Shown in pieces: positions 51,763-61,652 of a stretch of 63,398 nt of DNA. Source of the DNA: Nitrospirota bacterium (lineage in GTDB: Bacteria > Nitrospirota > Nitrospiria > SBBL01 > JAADHI01); assembly GCA_029261155.1 (NCBI GenBank), contig JAJDBW010000041.1, positions 1-63,398 of the forward strand. The letters run 5' to 3'. The notes under the pieces are model-generated. The model was not told where the DNA came from. It saw nothing but the letters and a program-made list of their open reading frames with translations, and made no database searches. The position numbers and the translations under genes were made by a program. The stretch's first letter is position 1; each line of letters begins with the position of its first letter.

Positions 51763-53538
51763 TCACCCCGCCCCGCGAAAGGGCGGCGGCATGGGAGCGG
51801 CGGACGCGGGCACGTTTGCCGCCTCGCGCAGGAGGCCCAGGAAAAAAGGCCCGTAGCTTGCGAGTTTCTTGGGGCCGACGCCGTTGATCTCCAGAAATTC
51901 GGCATCGCTTTGGGGTAGTTTTGTGGCCATTTCGATGAGTGCTGCATCGCTGAAGACCAGGTAGGCCGGAATCTTTTTCTCGTCGGCCAGGCGTTTGCGA
52001 AGCTGCTTGAGCCGGTCCAAAAGTCCCGCGTCGATATCGACCTCGGTTCCATCGAAATTGGAGCCGGCAAACGCGGCGGCCTTCCGCTTGGTGCGGGGGA
52101 GGGTCTTTTCTAGCGGTCGAAGATCTGCCAAAATGTCGCTCTTTCGGCAGGTGTCGCAGGATTTTTCGCAGTCGGCGATCGTCTCGCCAAAATAGGCCAC
52201 AAGGGCCTGGTGGCGGCAACCTGCCTGTTCGGCCAATTTGAACATCTCGCGGGTCTGCTGATAGATGCGGTTTTTCACGGCCGCGTCCTCTACATCCATT
52301 AAGAAGCGTTCGTAGCTGATCACCTCCGACCAGGAATAAAAGAGGACGCAGTCGCTGACAACGCCGTCGCGCCCGGCCCGGCCGATCTCCTGATAATAGC
52401 CGTCGATGCTCTTGGGCATGTCGCGGTGGATGATATAGCGCACGTTCGGCTTGTCGATGCCCATGCCGAAGGCCACCGTCGCCACAATCACGTCAATATC
52501 GTCTCTGCGGAAGGCCTCTTGCGCCTCGCTCCGTCGGTCGTGATCCAAGCCCGCGTGATAGGGCATCACCCGGATGCCGTGCTCACCGAGATAGGTCGCG
52601 GTCTGATCCACCGCCTTGCGGCTGAGGCAATAGACGATGCCCGCCTGCCCCTTGCGCGATTGAATGAGTCCCAGAATATCCTTCCGCGTGTTTCGCCCGC
52701 CGCCTTTTTTGTAGGCGTGGAGCCGAAGATTGGGTCGAAAAAAAGAACCCCGGTAACGAAAAGGCCCCGACATTCCCATCTGCTCGGCGATGTCGTCCCC
52801 CACCCGTCCCGTTGCCGTCGCCGTAAGCGCGAGCACCGGCACATGGCCGAACTGTTCTTTCAGGCCGCTGAGATTGCGGTAAGAAGGGCGAAAGTCGTGA
52901 CCCCACTGGCTGATGCAATGGGCCTCATCAATGGCAATGAGGTTGATCTCGCAGCGCGAGAGCAGCTCGAACAAGCTGCCATCCAAACCCTCCGGGGCGA
53001 CGTAGATCAGGTCATAATGCCCGGCCAGCAAGCGCGCCACCCGTTCCCGCCGTTCATCGGCATCGAGGCTGGAATTGATAAAAGCCGCCCGGATGCCGAC
53101 CTCCGTGAGGGCGTCGACCTGATCCTTCATCAGTGAAATCAAAGGCGAAATAACGATCGTTGTTCCCTTGAGGATACGTGCAGGAATTTGATAAGTGAGC
53201 GACTTGCCCGCCCCCGTCGGCATCACCCCCACGCAGTCGTGCCCGGCGAGCACCGCTTGGATGATCTCCGCTTGCCCGGCGCGGAAGACATCATAACCAA
53301 AAATCGATTCCAAGACGGACTGAGGAGAGTCCTGCGTGCGTGCCCCATCGGCCAAGCGGCGAAGCCACTTCACCAAGGAGGCATCGAAAAGGAGGGGGGC
53401 GCCGCGATAGATCTCACGGAGCTTGTCGATCCGGGACCAATAGCCCGCATCCCGCGCAACCGGTGCGTCCTTGGCGGCAATTTGCGCCAGGGCCGCCACC
53501 TCTTCCATGAGGGCTTCTTTTGACCACGATTCAGACAT
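51763..53538 (-). CDS. recQ: ATP-dependent DNA helicase RecQ
   Basis: 591 residues. Order: an extra N-terminal region of about 80 residues, then superfamily 2 helicase motifs (Walker A in VGVMPTGAGKSLTYQIPA near 114, DEAH in LIAIDEAHCISQWGHDF near 203, motif VI in IGRAGRDG near 390). The RecQ zinc-binding Cys cluster follows (DCEKSCDTCRKSD), and an HRDC domain ends the protein (LPQSDAEFLEINGVGPKKL). Unwinds DNA 3' to 5' in recombination and repair. Monocistronic. Confidence 0.95.
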   Translation of the reverse strand: MSESWSKEALMEEVAALAQIAAKDAPVARDAGYWSRIDKLREIYRGAPLLFDASLVKWLRRLADGARTQDSPQSVLESIFGYDVFRAGQAEIIQAVLAGHDCVGVMPTGAGKSLTYQIPARILKGTTIVISPLISLMKDQVDALTEVGIRAAFINSSLDADERRERVARLLAGHYDLIYVAPEGLDGSLFELLSRCEINLIAIDEAHCISQWGHDFRPSYRNLSGLKEQFGHVPVLALTATATGRVGDDIAEQMGMSGPFRYRGSFFRPNLRLHAYKKGGGRNTRKDILGLIQSRKGQAGIVYCLSRKAVDQTATYLGEHGIRVMPYHAGLDHDRRSEAQEAFRRDDIDVIVATVAFGMGIDKPNVRYIIHRDMPKSIDGYYQEIGRAGRDGVVSDCVLFYSWSEVISYERFLMDVEDAAVKNRIYQQTREMFKLAEQAGCRHQALVAYFGETIADCEKSCDTCRKSDILADLRPLEKTLPRTKRKAAAFAGSNFDGTEVDIDAGLLDRLKQLRKRLADEKKIPAYLVFSDAALIEMATKLPQSDAEFLEINGVGPKKLASYGPFFLGLLREAANVPASAAPMPPPFRGAG

Positions 53539-53668
53539 TGTGGGGGGAGTTTAAAAGAGACGAAGGAAAAAGGCAAGGCGCAAGGATCACCTCTTTTTCG
53601 AGGCCTTGAAAACAAACGAAATTAAAAAACGCATCACTTTTATGTGCTCCGCATTTAAGGCTTTTACA

Positions 53669-53760
53669 CCCCCTTAGACTTAGGGGGGCGGGGAGATTTA
53701 AAGAGCGCGACAATCTGGAACAAATGCAAATCCCCCTCAGTCCCCCTTTCCTAAAGGGGG
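53669..53760. repeat. Palindromic C/G-run repeat
   Basis: Two hairpin-forming units: CCCCCTTAG..CTTAGGGGGG at 53669-53688 and a perfect 8-bp palindrome CCCCCTTT-CCT-AAAGGGGG at 53742-53760, about 55 nt apart. Sequences of this kind recur as REP- or MITE-like elements in many genomes. It lies between recQ and the MNT-JAMM gene and could also act as a terminator. Confidence 0.55.
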
Positions 53761-53790
53761 AAGTTTATGAAGAGGGATATAAAAATGATT

Positions 53791-54558
53791 TTAGACTGGA
53801 GGGTCTATCGTCTCGATGGCCTCTTCGTGGATCGTTTCCTTGACGATGCGAAAAGCCCGGACATGGGGCTTGTTTTTATCTTCCAGAGACACGATTAGAT
53901 AGTGCACATCCGGATAAAAGGCGAGCCTCACATCCGTCGCCGAAGGATAGGCCGGGCTGTGCGTGTGACTGTGATAAATCGCCACCATCTCCGTCCCGTT
54001 TTCCCGCATCGCCTTAAAAGCGGCAATCTGCGCCTTGGGGTCCATCACATAACGCAAGCGCCGGTCTTCGGGAACCTTGAGATCGGCCACCGCGGGGTCG
54101 TCGGAAGGCAAGTTGGGAATGCGATAAATCTCCGTCGCCACCCCCGCCTTCCCCGCCAACAAGCCGCAGCACTCGTTGGGATCATCCGCTTGGGCGTGGG
54201 CAATAAGGGCGTCGTAAATCGTTTCCGTAAGCCGAAAGGTCTTCGCCTCCTCTTTCTCGGAAGGATAAAAAACAATCCCGACCCTTTGGATGTGCGCGAT
54301 CAAATCCGCGCTATCAATGTGATCGAAAATCGAAAGATCGAAGGTGTATGGCAACAGCAAGTCATCGAGATCGTTGTCTATTTTATGGAGAATAGAAAGC
54401 GTCAAGCCCTTCCCTTCTAGCGTTAAATCGATATCTGAACCGTTTTTATAATTCCCCTTCGCCCGGGAACCGTAGAGGACGGCCTTTTCGACTTGTGGAT
54501 ATTGGGAAAAAACGCCTTGTATTTGCGCGATGGCGCTCTCTTTTAGGCCGAATTTCAC
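53791..54558 (-). CDS. MNT nucleotidyltransferase fused to a JAMM/MPN metalloprotease domain
   Basis: 255 residues. Residues 1-100 are a minimal nucleotidyltransferase with the exact GSX10DXD motif (GSRAKGNYKNGSDIDL near residue 31), as in MntA antitoxins that AMPylate HepT. From about residue 110 a complete M67/JAMM domain follows: the glutamate in DDPNECCGLLAGKAG near 128 and the zinc motif HSHTHSPAYPSATD near 196 (HxH, seven residues, S, two, D). JAMM enzymes cleave isopeptide or sulfur-carrier bonds. The two parts share one uninterrupted frame with a short charged linker. It overlaps the HepT gene by 4 nt. The fusion is unfamiliar to me. Confidence 0.88.
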   Translation of the reverse strand: MKFGLKESAIAQIQGVFSQYPQVEKAVLYGSRAKGNYKNGSDIDLTLEGKGLTLSILHKIDNDLDDLLLPYTFDLSIFDHIDSADLIAHIQRVGIVFYPSEKEEAKTFRLTETIYDALIAHAQADDPNECCGLLAGKAGVATEIYRIPNLPSDDPAVADLKVPEDRRLRYVMDPKAQIAAFKAMRENGTEMVAIYHSHTHSPAYPSATDVRLAFYPDVHYLIVSLEDKNKPHVRAFRIVKETIHEEAIETIDPPV

Positions 54559-54977
54559 GATGCGTTCTGCTCTTTGGCCTTAAAAGTTTCAAGTTTTTCC
54601 TGTAAGTCCAAAAAGACCTGATAGTAGCGATTCAAAACGTCGTCGATTATTTTCTTAGCCGTCTCTTTATTGTAAGTATGCCCCGTCTGATTTCGACTTT
54701 TGATCATATCCATCCAGACTTCTCCCTCTTCAATCAAGCCCCTTTTAAAGGCTAAACGAAAGGCATCCCGGCTGCCTTGAATGTCGGTTTCCGCCTGGTG
54801 TTCGTAAAAATCTTTTATCGTATTCCAGGCCAGTTCGTAATTATATTCGAAGGATTGGATCAAGCCATGCTCTTCGAGTTCGTTCAGTTCGCCCTTCTCG
54901 ATGAACTTCGTGAGTTGCTTCAGGGCCTTCGAAAAATTATTGAATCGCTGAATCCAGCGGATGTCTTGGCTTTTCAT
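54555..54977 (-). CDS. hepT: HEPN toxin / HI0074-type nucleotidyltransferase-binding protein (HepT-like)
   Basis: 140 residues, all helical. The HEPN RNase motif RX4HXY is present as RNQTGHTY near residue 94, and LIQSFEYNYELAWNTIKDF near 44 is typical of the HI0074 family. In HEPN/MNT modules the HEPN protein is an RNase silenced when the MNT partner adds AMP to the tyrosine of RX4HXY. Its partner here is the MNT-JAMM fusion directly downstream. Gene order (toxin first) is normal for the class. Confidence 0.88.
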   Translation of the reverse strand: MKSQDIRWIQRFNNFSKALKQLTKFIEKGELNELEEHGLIQSFEYNYELAWNTIKDFYEHQAETDIQGSRDAFRLAFKRGLIEEGEVWMDMIKSRNQTGHTYNKETAKKIIDDVLNRYYQVFLDLQEKLETFKAKEQNAS

Positions 54978-55005
54978 TTATCTTTCTCTTTCTTCAATAG
55001 CAACA

Positions 55006-56508
55006 TCAAGATACTTCAGTTGTTGAATTTTCAATTGGAGTTGGAAGTAGAATTTCGGCGATATCAGACAAAGGACCAAGCTCAACCAGCACAGGTCCGA
55101 GTTTTGGTATAGGCTGAGGAGGCCACCATGCGACACGAACCTCTTTTTGATAAGCATAACGAAAGTGCTTCCACAAAAGCACATCGATCTCCCTAGGAGT
55201 GACCTGCAGGGGATCGTAGTATTGTACATATTCAACTACCGGACGCCAGTTCCGAAACTTTAGCTTCATAGCATTGTCAAGCCGCTGGAGGAATATATTC
55301 GGGTTGTGTATCACGAGGGCAGCCTCTTTTTCAAAATCATACAGCAGCCGAGTCGAAAGTTTGCTTGCGGTACAGTAAACATAATAATCCGTATTTATCT
55401 TTTTGTGAATTAATTTTCGAGTGCTACTACTTGGAAAACTCTCTTGATCGGAATGATAGATGTCGAATTGCCCCGGATCAAAATTGATTTCTCGAACAAG
55501 CTCCTCATCTTTAATTGCTGTATTCAATGAAGAATCTTTATAGCTTGATGCAGGAGAAATTTTGATTCGGCCATATTGAAGAGCATTCTCAATGAATTTA
55601 CGATCACTGTACTTCACTAAAAATGGTCTTGTCAGGGAGGCCGGTGGTTTCAATATTTCTCGCCTCGTAAGTTGACCATTATTAAGACTCCCCGGCAACA
55701 AATCCCGGTTAATATATCCTGGAGGCCAGCCAGAAATATCTGTACCGAGCCGGAGAGACTTTTCAGCACGTGCCTCCTGAAACCGAGCAAGCCAATAAAA
55801 ATTTAAAGGATTTTCTTTATCGAGACTAATCAGTCCGTCTGTATTAATTTCATGAATATTTGCAGCAATATCTCCGATTCTACGGTCTAATTGCTCATCG
55901 CGCAGGTCAGTCATATAACGGTTTCTCAGATAGTCTTCTAAAATTATCTGATCCCACCTTAAATTACCACGTACTCGCTCTGAGTGACTTACATCTACTT
56001 CAATGGACGGAGGAGGAGGACCAAGACGGCATTGATGGGCTTGATCTCGGATAATAAAGTCAGCGGGAAGCGATCCAAAAGTGTTCATACCCCCACCCAA
56101 AGCATCTTTAATGTCAGAGATATAACTTAGGTGTTGCAATAACAACACTTCAGCCAATCGTTGTATTTCAAATAACACCCACGGAGCGAATATCTTCCCG
56201 CGCCCTTGACGGATTTCCCCACCGCCTAATAGCGTTGCAGCACAAGCGCGGGAAGGCATTAAATTTGTTTGTATTATATTCTCTTGTTGATCCAGGATAA
56301 GCATACCTAAGAGTAGAGCAATGGAACGAAGTTCTATTTCAGGTGGAGCAATAACTTGCCAAATTTCCTCTGTTGGAGAAAAGGTTTTAGAAACGACTCC
56401 CTTTATGTTTGTTGAAGACATCTCTGCCGGGAAAGTCATTACGACACATGGTAGTGAACCTCTTTTTATTGATTGAACTGCTTTTTCTTTTGGCATCACC
56501 AACTTCAT
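55006..56508 (-). CDS. Unrecognised 500-residue protein
   Basis: No signal peptide or transmembrane segment. The N-terminal half has a glycine-rich stretch (ATLLGGGEIRQGRGKIFAP near residue 90) and a Pro run (LGPPPPSIEVDV near 166). The C-terminal half (from about 295, FLVKYSDRKFIENALQYGRI) through YYVYCTASKLSTRLLYDFE and YAYQKEVRVAWWPP has the layout of DUF2971-like proteins, which occur in defence and mobile regions. The match is by feel only. Codon use is more AT-rich than in neighbours. It ends 29 nt before hepT, so it could be co-expressed. Confidence 0.6.
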   Translation of the reverse strand: MKLVMPKEKAVQSIKRGSLPCVVMTFPAEMSSTNIKGVVSKTFSPTEEIWQVIAPPEIELRSIALLLGMLILDQQENIIQTNLMPSRACAATLLGGGEIRQGRGKIFAPWVLFEIQRLAEVLLLQHLSYISDIKDALGGGMNTFGSLPADFIIRDQAHQCRLGPPPPSIEVDVSHSERVRGNLRWDQIILEDYLRNRYMTDLRDEQLDRRIGDIAANIHEINTDGLISLDKENPLNFYWLARFQEARAEKSLRLGTDISGWPPGYINRDLLPGSLNNGQLTRREILKPPASLTRPFLVKYSDRKFIENALQYGRIKISPASSYKDSSLNTAIKDEELVREINFDPGQFDIYHSDQESFPSSSTRKLIHKKINTDYYVYCTASKLSTRLLYDFEKEAALVIHNPNIFLQRLDNAMKLKFRNWRPVVEYVQYYDPLQVTPREIDVLLWKHFRYAYQKEVRVAWWPPQPIPKLGPVLVELGPLSDIAEILLPTPIENSTTEVS

Positions 56509-56572
56509 GAGAATGGAAATCCCCTACGTTCATATGAATAGTTATTCTATATAGTTATAGTTGCAATAAATT

Positions 56573-56658
56573 TACTTGTCTCCTCTTTTCACACCCTCTC
56601 CCCCTGGTGTTTCGATCACAAAGCGGTAACCGAGATTAAGCGTCACCCTTTGCCCTCT
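56573..56658 (-). pseudogene. Remnant of a HyuB-type C-terminus
   Basis: A short minus-strand frame reads [20 protein letters not shown] then KRGDK and stop. The FVIETPGG piece is identical to the C-terminal end of the intact oxoprolinase (residues about 1190-1197), and its position just before a stop fits that domain's end. No start or other domain is found, so it looks like the decayed tail of a second hydantoinase B gene. Confidence 0.45.
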
Positions 56659-56700
56659 GAAAAACAGTATTATTTTATTCCTTCCTTAATTGTTCACACC

Positions 56701-57918
56701 CTAACCCTTCACATTCACAATCTGCCTTAAGGTGTGCATAATCTCCACCAAGTCGCTTTGGTTGGCCATGACGGCGTCTATCGATTTATAGGCGGCGGGA
56801 ATCTCGTCCACTCGCGCCAGGTCCTTCGGGCACTCGACGCCTTCGGTCTGCCGAGCCAAATCTTCCGCGGTGAAGCGCCGCCGGGCCTCCGTGCGGCTCA
56901 TGCTGCGCCCCGCCCCGTGCGCGCAGGAATCGAAAGATGCCTTGCTCCCCTTTCCTCGGACGATGAAGGATTTCACGCCCATCGAGCCGGGGATAATACC
57001 GAGCTCTCCGGCACCCGCCCGAATGGCCCCCTTCCGGGTCACAATCAGCTCATCTCCAAAATGCCTCTCCCGTGAAATGTAGTTGTGGTGGCAGTCGATA
57101 GTCTCGACGACCCGACAATCCTTTTTCGATAAAACCGAGGCCAGGGCAGAGAGCGTATGCTTCATCATCAGCGCCCGGTTGGCCTTGGCAAAGCCTTGCG
57201 CCCAAGAGACGGCCCGCACATAGTCGTCAAAATGGGCTGCGCCCTCTTTGAGATAGGCCAAATCCGCATCGGGCAAATTGGCGATCTGTTTTTTCATATC
57301 CTTCTTCGCGAGGGCGATAAAATAAGTCCCGATGCGATTGCCGATGCCCCGCGAGCCAGAATGTAAGAGCACCCACAGCCGGTCATCTTCGTCGAGGCAC
57401 AGTTCGATAAAGTGATTGCCCGTGCCCAGGGTACCCAAGTGCCGCTCCACATTCACCCGCTTGTGCAGCAACTTTGGATGCCGTTCCAATAGATCCGAAA
57501 TTGCATGCAAGCCCATGCTCGCGTAAACCTGCGTGACGTCATCGGGAATGCGTCCCCACGCGCCCCGGTCGTTTCGGCCGCCGCCGTCGGTCCGGCCATG
57601 CGGCACGGCCGCTTCAATCGCGCTGCGAACGGACCTGAGGTGGTCGGGCAAATCGCCAGCCTTTAAATCCAATCGGCAGGCCATCATGCCGCAACCTAAA
57701 TCCACGCCGACTGCCGCGGGAATCACAGCGCCCTTTGTCGGAATCACCGAACCGATGGTCGCCCCTTTGCCCAAGTGCACGTCGGGCATGGCCGCCACAT
57801 GCGGGTAAACAAAGGGCAGCGCCGCGACATTTTTTAATTGTTGAATGCACTTGTCGTCAATCGCGTCCGTCCACACCTTCACGGGCACGCGGCCCTTAAT
57901 TTGTTTGATTACCGGCAT
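56701..57918 (-). CDS. rtcB: RNA-splicing ligase RtcB
   Basis: 405 residues. Joins 2',3'-cyclic phosphate or 3'-phosphate RNA ends to 5'-OH ends with GTP and Mn. Seen motifs: GVDLGCGMMACRLDL near residue 71 (metal Cys), GTGNHFIELC near 161, LLHSGSRGIGNRIG near 181, CHHNYISRERH near 264 and HGAGRSMSRTEARRRF near 328, whose histidine takes the GMP. No rtcA or rtcR is adjacent. Lies between the oxoprolinase and the HyuB remnant, near an RNase toxin module whose cuts it could repair. Confidence 0.95.
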   Translation of the reverse strand: MPVIKQIKGRVPVKVWTDAIDDKCIQQLKNVAALPFVYPHVAAMPDVHLGKGATIGSVIPTKGAVIPAAVGVDLGCGMMACRLDLKAGDLPDHLRSVRSAIEAAVPHGRTDGGGRNDRGAWGRIPDDVTQVYASMGLHAISDLLERHPKLLHKRVNVERHLGTLGTGNHFIELCLDEDDRLWVLLHSGSRGIGNRIGTYFIALAKKDMKKQIANLPDADLAYLKEGAAHFDDYVRAVSWAQGFAKANRALMMKHTLSALASVLSKKDCRVVETIDCHHNYISRERHFGDELIVTRKGAIRAGAGELGIIPGSMGVKSFIVRGKGSKASFDSCAHGAGRSMSRTEARRRFTAEDLARQTEGVECPKDLARVDEIPAAYKSIDAVMANQSDLVEIMHTLRQIVNVKG

Positions 57919-57974
57919 GGCGATTCCATTTCCTCGGGCCTACCCTTCTCGTCTTTCGGCACGGCACTGCGGCA

Positions 57975-60900
57975 TTATACACCCATACCGGTCTTCCCTT
58001 CGCCGAAGCCACCACCCCCCGGCGTTTCGATGACAAAAAGATCGCCTCGCTGAATCTGGACGGTCTCCGTCGCGGATAAATTTTGAATCGTCCCATCCGC
58101 ACGCTCGATCCAATTTTTTCCCAGCGCTCCGGGTTCGCCGCCTTCCAAGCCAAAAGGCGGGACTTCGCGGCGATTCGATAAAATTGACAGTTCCATGGCT
58201 TCGAGAAAACGAATCGCGCGCCGCACCCCATCGCCGCCGTGCCATTGTCCCACCCCGCCACTGCATCGTCGGATTTCGAAGGTTTCGACGCGGACAGGGT
58301 AGCGCAGTTCCAGGATTTCCGGATCGGTAAGGCGGCTGTTGGTCATGTGGGTGTGCACGGCGCTTGCGCCGTCGAAGCCCGGCCCCGCGCCCGCGCCGCC
58401 GCAGAGGGTTTCGTAATATTGATGCGCTGCGTTTCCGAAAGTCAGGTTGTTCATGGTCCCCTGGGCCGCGGCCATTACACCCAGCGCACCGAAGAGGGCA
58501 TCGGTGATCGCCTGAGAAGTTTCGACATTCCCCGCCACAACCGCCGCCGGATATTGCGGGGCGAGCATGGAGCCTTCGGGGATGCTGATTTCAATCGGTT
58601 TGAGGCAGCCTTCGTTCAAAGGGATGTCGTCATCGACCATGCATCGAAAAACATAAAGCACGGCCGCGCGCGTGACGGCCTTCGGCGTGTTGAAATTATT
58701 TTCTTGTTGCAGGCTCGTTCCGCTGAAATCGATCTTGAGGTGACGCCGCTTTGCATCGACGGTTAAGTGGACGGTGATTACGCTGCCATTATCGAGGGCA
58801 TAAGAAAAGACACCGTCGCGAAGCCGGTCGATCACGCGGCGCACGGCTTCTTCCGCGTTGTCCTGCACGTGTTGCATGTAGGCCTGTATGGTGTTCATTC
58901 CGAATGCCGCGACCATTTTTTGGAGTTCGGCGACGCCCTTTTGATTTGCGGCCACCTGCGCCCGGAGGTCCGCGATATTTTGTTCGACGTTGCGGCTGGG
59001 ATGGGCCGCCGTCGTGAGCAAATGGCGGATCGCCCTTTCGTCGAATTGTCCCGCGGCAACCCCCTTGAGATTTCGGATCAACACGCCTTCTTCTTCGACG
59101 CTTCGGCTCTGGGGCGGCATCGATCCGGGCGTCAGGCCGCCGATGTCGGCGTGGTGCCCTCGGCTGCCCGCAAAGAAGACCAGCCTTTCGCTTTCAAAGA
59201 CCGGCGTGATGACGGTGATATCGGGCAGGTGCGTCCCGCCGTGATAAGGATCGTTTAAAACGAAGACATCGCCGGGATGGATGGTGCCCGCGTTGTCGGC
59301 GAGGACGGCGCGGACCGATTCGCTCATCGAACCCAAGTGCACCGGCATGTGGGGCGCGTTGGCGACGAGATTCCCCGCCGGATCGAAAAGGGCGCAGGAA
59401 AAATCGCGGCGCTCCTTGATGTTGACGGAAGTGGCCGTGCGTTCCAGGCAAGCGCCCATTTGCTCGGCGATGGACATAAAGAGATTGTTGAAGACCTCCA
59501 ACATCACTGGATCACATTGCGTGCCGATGGCAAAGCCTTGGGGAAGGGGAACGACACGTTTTAAGATCAAGCCTCCATGAGCCGTGACGCTCGCCTCCCA
59601 GCCAGGCTCGACAATCGTCGTCGCATAGGGATCGCAAATGATGGCCGGACCTGTAATGCACTGGCCGAAGCGCAAATGGGCACGATCAAAAACAGCGGTC
59701 TGACTTAATTTACCATCAAAATAAACTTCGACAGAGGACGCCGCTTCGGGCGCAGTCTCTGCCGCTTCATCGGGTACTTTTTCTTCCATCACGGCAGTCG
59801 AAACACCCACCGCTTCGACCGATACCTTGTCGACCACGCGCCGTTTCGCGGGCGATGCAAATCCGAAATGCTGCACATAGACCGCTTCGAAGGCCGCGTT
59901 CATTTCCTCTAGACCGCCCCAATCGATGGGAAAGGCCGTATCCGTTCCTTCGCCTTTTATGAACACCTTGCGTTCCAACCGAATGCGCGCTTCCGGCACG
60001 CCCTGCCTTTGCATTCCGGCCACTGCGTCTTCTGAAAGCCGGTCTATCTCATCGGACAGGAGTGGGAGCTTCGCTTCGCACAGGACAAGCTCGGCCGACG
60101 CCTCGCGCAAGAGGCGCTGGTCGGCGCGGCCAATGCCGTAGGCCGAGAGCAGCCCGGCAAAGCGGTCGATGAAGACGGTCTTCATTCCCAACAAGTCTGC
60201 GACCTTGCAGGCATGCTGCCCGCCCGCGCCGCCAAATGCGCAGAGGGTATATTGCGTGACATCGCGGCCCTGCTGCACGGAGATTTTTTTGATGGCGTTC
60301 GCCATGTTCTCCACGGCGATTTTGAGAAAGCCTTCAGCCGCTTCAAGCGGCGAGCGGTTATCGCCCGTCGCGTCCTTAATCTCCGCCATCAATTCGTCAA
60401 ACTTTTTTTGGACAACAGCCACATCCAAGCCTTGGTTTTGCGAGGGACCAAATACTTTTGGGAAAAAGTCCGCTTGCAAGCGACCCAGCATCACGTGGCA
60501 GTCGGTCACCGTCAGCGGGCCACCGCGACGGTAGCAAGCCGGGCCGGGATCGGCACCGGCGGAGTCTGGCCCCACACGGTAGCGGCTACCGTCGAACAAG
60601 CAGATCGATCCCCCGCCTGCTGCCACGGTGTGCACCGCCATCATCGGCGCACGCATCCGCAGGCCCGCAATCTCCGTCTCCGCCTTCCGCTCGTACGCGC
60701 CCGCGAAGTGGGCCACATCCGTCGAGGTGCCACCCATGTCAAAGCCGATGATTTTCTCGAAGCCCACCGCCCGACTCCCTTCCACCGCCCCAACCACGCC
60801 GCCCGCCGGTCCGCTGAGAATGGCGTCCTTGCCGCGAAAGTGGGCCGCATCCGCCAGGCCGCCGTTGGATTGCATAAACAGGATGCGCGCGCCGCCGAGT

Positions 60901-61601
60901 GCTTCGGAAACCTGTGCAACATAACGTCGGAGAATGGGAGAAAGATAGGCATCGACGACAGTGGTATCGCCCCGTCCGACGAGTTTAATTAGCGGCGCGC
61001 ATACATGGCTGGTCGAAATTTGCGTGAAGCCGATCTCACGCGCCAGCGTCGCAGCGGCCTGTTCGTGCGCGGGATACTTGTAGGCATGAAGGCAAACGAT
61101 GGCGAGGGCGCGGATGCCTGTATCGAAAGCGGTTTGAAGTTGCGAACGGAGGGTGTCGGGGTCGAAAGGCTTGATGACTTCGCCCTGCGCCGAAACGCGC
61201 TCGTCGATTTCGACCACTCGCTCGTAAATCATTTCCGGCAAAACAATTGCCCGATCAAAAAGCCGAGGCCGCGTTTGATCGCCGATTTGCAGCGCATCAC
61301 GAAATCCGTGCGTAATGGCCAGCACGACGCGTTCACCCTTCCGTTCCAAGAGCGCATTCGTGGCAACAGTGGTTCCCATGCGGACGACGTCGATCTCCCC
61401 GGCAGGAATAGCTTCACCAGATCGCAATCCCATCAAACGCCGGATGGCTTCGATGGCCGCATCCGGATAGTGCCCCGGGTTTTCCGAGAGTAGTTTGTGG
61501 CCGACGAGGACCCCTTCGGGTTTAGATCCGATTACATCCGTAAAGGTTCCGCCCCGGTCAATCCAAAATTGCCAGCGGTTTTTGATTGGCGTTTTATTCA
61601 T
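57975..61601 (-). CDS. Fused hydantoinase A/B family protein (5-oxoprolinase type)
   Basis: 1208 residues, HyuA domain then HyuB domain as in eukaryotic-type OPLAH. Hyu[17 protein letters not shown] at the N-terminus, [16 protein letters not shown] near 262 and [16 protein letters not shown] near 284 (ATP site), [15 protein letters not shown] near 463. HyuB from about 700: [35 protein letters not shown] near 800, [15 protein letters not shown] and the last residues [17 protein letters not shown]-dependent opening of 5-oxoproline or a hydantoin ring; substrate not certain. Start precedes rtcB in the same direction with a 56-nt gap. Confidence 0.92.
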   Translation of the reverse strand: MNKTPIKNRWQFWIDRGGTFTDVIGSKPEGVLVGHKLLSENPGHYPDAAIEAIRRLMGLRSGEAIPAGEIDVVRMGTTVATNALLERKGERVVLAITHGFRDALQIGDQTRPRLFDRAIVLPEMIYERVVEIDERVSAQGEVIKPFDPDTLRSQLQTAFDTGIRALAIVCLHAYKYPAHEQAAATLAREIGFTQISTSHVCAPLIKLVGRGDTTVVDAYLSPILRRYVAQVSEALGGARILFMQSNGGLADAAHFRGKDAILSGPAGGVVGAVEGSRAVGFEKIIGFDMGGTSTDVAHFAGAYERKAETEIAGLRMRAPMMAVHTVAAGGGSICLFDGSRYRVGPDSAGADPGPACYRRGGPLTVTDCHVMLGRLQADFFPKVFGPSQNQGLDVAVVQKKFDELMAEIKDATGDNRSPLEAAEGFLKIAVENMANAIKKISVQQGRDVTQYTLCAFGGAGGQHACKVADLLGMKTVFIDRFAGLLSAYGIGRADQRLLREASAELVLCEAKLPLLSDEIDRLSEDAVAGMQRQGVPEARIRLERKVFIKGEGTDTAFPIDWGGLEEMNAAFEAVYVQHFGFASPAKRRVVDKVSVEAVGVSTAVMEEKVPDEAAETAPEAASSVEVYFDGKLSQTAVFDRAHLRFGQCITGPAIICDPYATTIVEPGWEASVTAHGGLILKRVVPLPQGFAIGTQCDPVMLEVFNNLFMSIAEQMGACLERTATSVNIKERRDFSCALFDPAGNLVANAPHMPVHLGSMSESVRAVLADNAGTIHPGDVFVLNDPYHGGTHLPDITVITPVFESERLVFFAGSRGHHADIGGLTPGSMPPQSRSVEEEGVLIRNLKGVAAGQFDERAIRHLLTTAAHPSRNVEQNIADLRAQVAANQKGVAELQKMVAAFGMNTIQAYMQHVQDNAEEAVRRVIDRLRDGVFSYALDNGSVITVHLTVDAKRRHLKIDFSGTSLQQENNFNTPKAVTRAAVLYVFRCMVDDDIPLNEGCLKPIEISIPEGSMLAPQYPAAVVAGNVETSQAITDALFGALGVMAAAQGTMNNLTFGNAAHQYYETLCGGAGAGPGFDGASAVHTHMTNSRLTDPEILELRYPVRVETFEIRRCSGGVGQWHGGDGVRRAIRFLEAMELSILSNRREVPPFGLEGGEPGALGKNWIERADGTIQNLSATETVQIQRGDLFVIETPGGGGFGEGKTGMGV

Positions 61602-61652
61602 TGATAAGAAAAAGTAAGAGGAAGTCCCCTACCTAGCGCGCTTCGCAAGCCA

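Noticed and set aside
51665-52219. 184-residue frame overlapping the end of recQ
   Set aside because: It is a shifted frame of the RecQ HRDC region with abnormal Pro/Arg composition.
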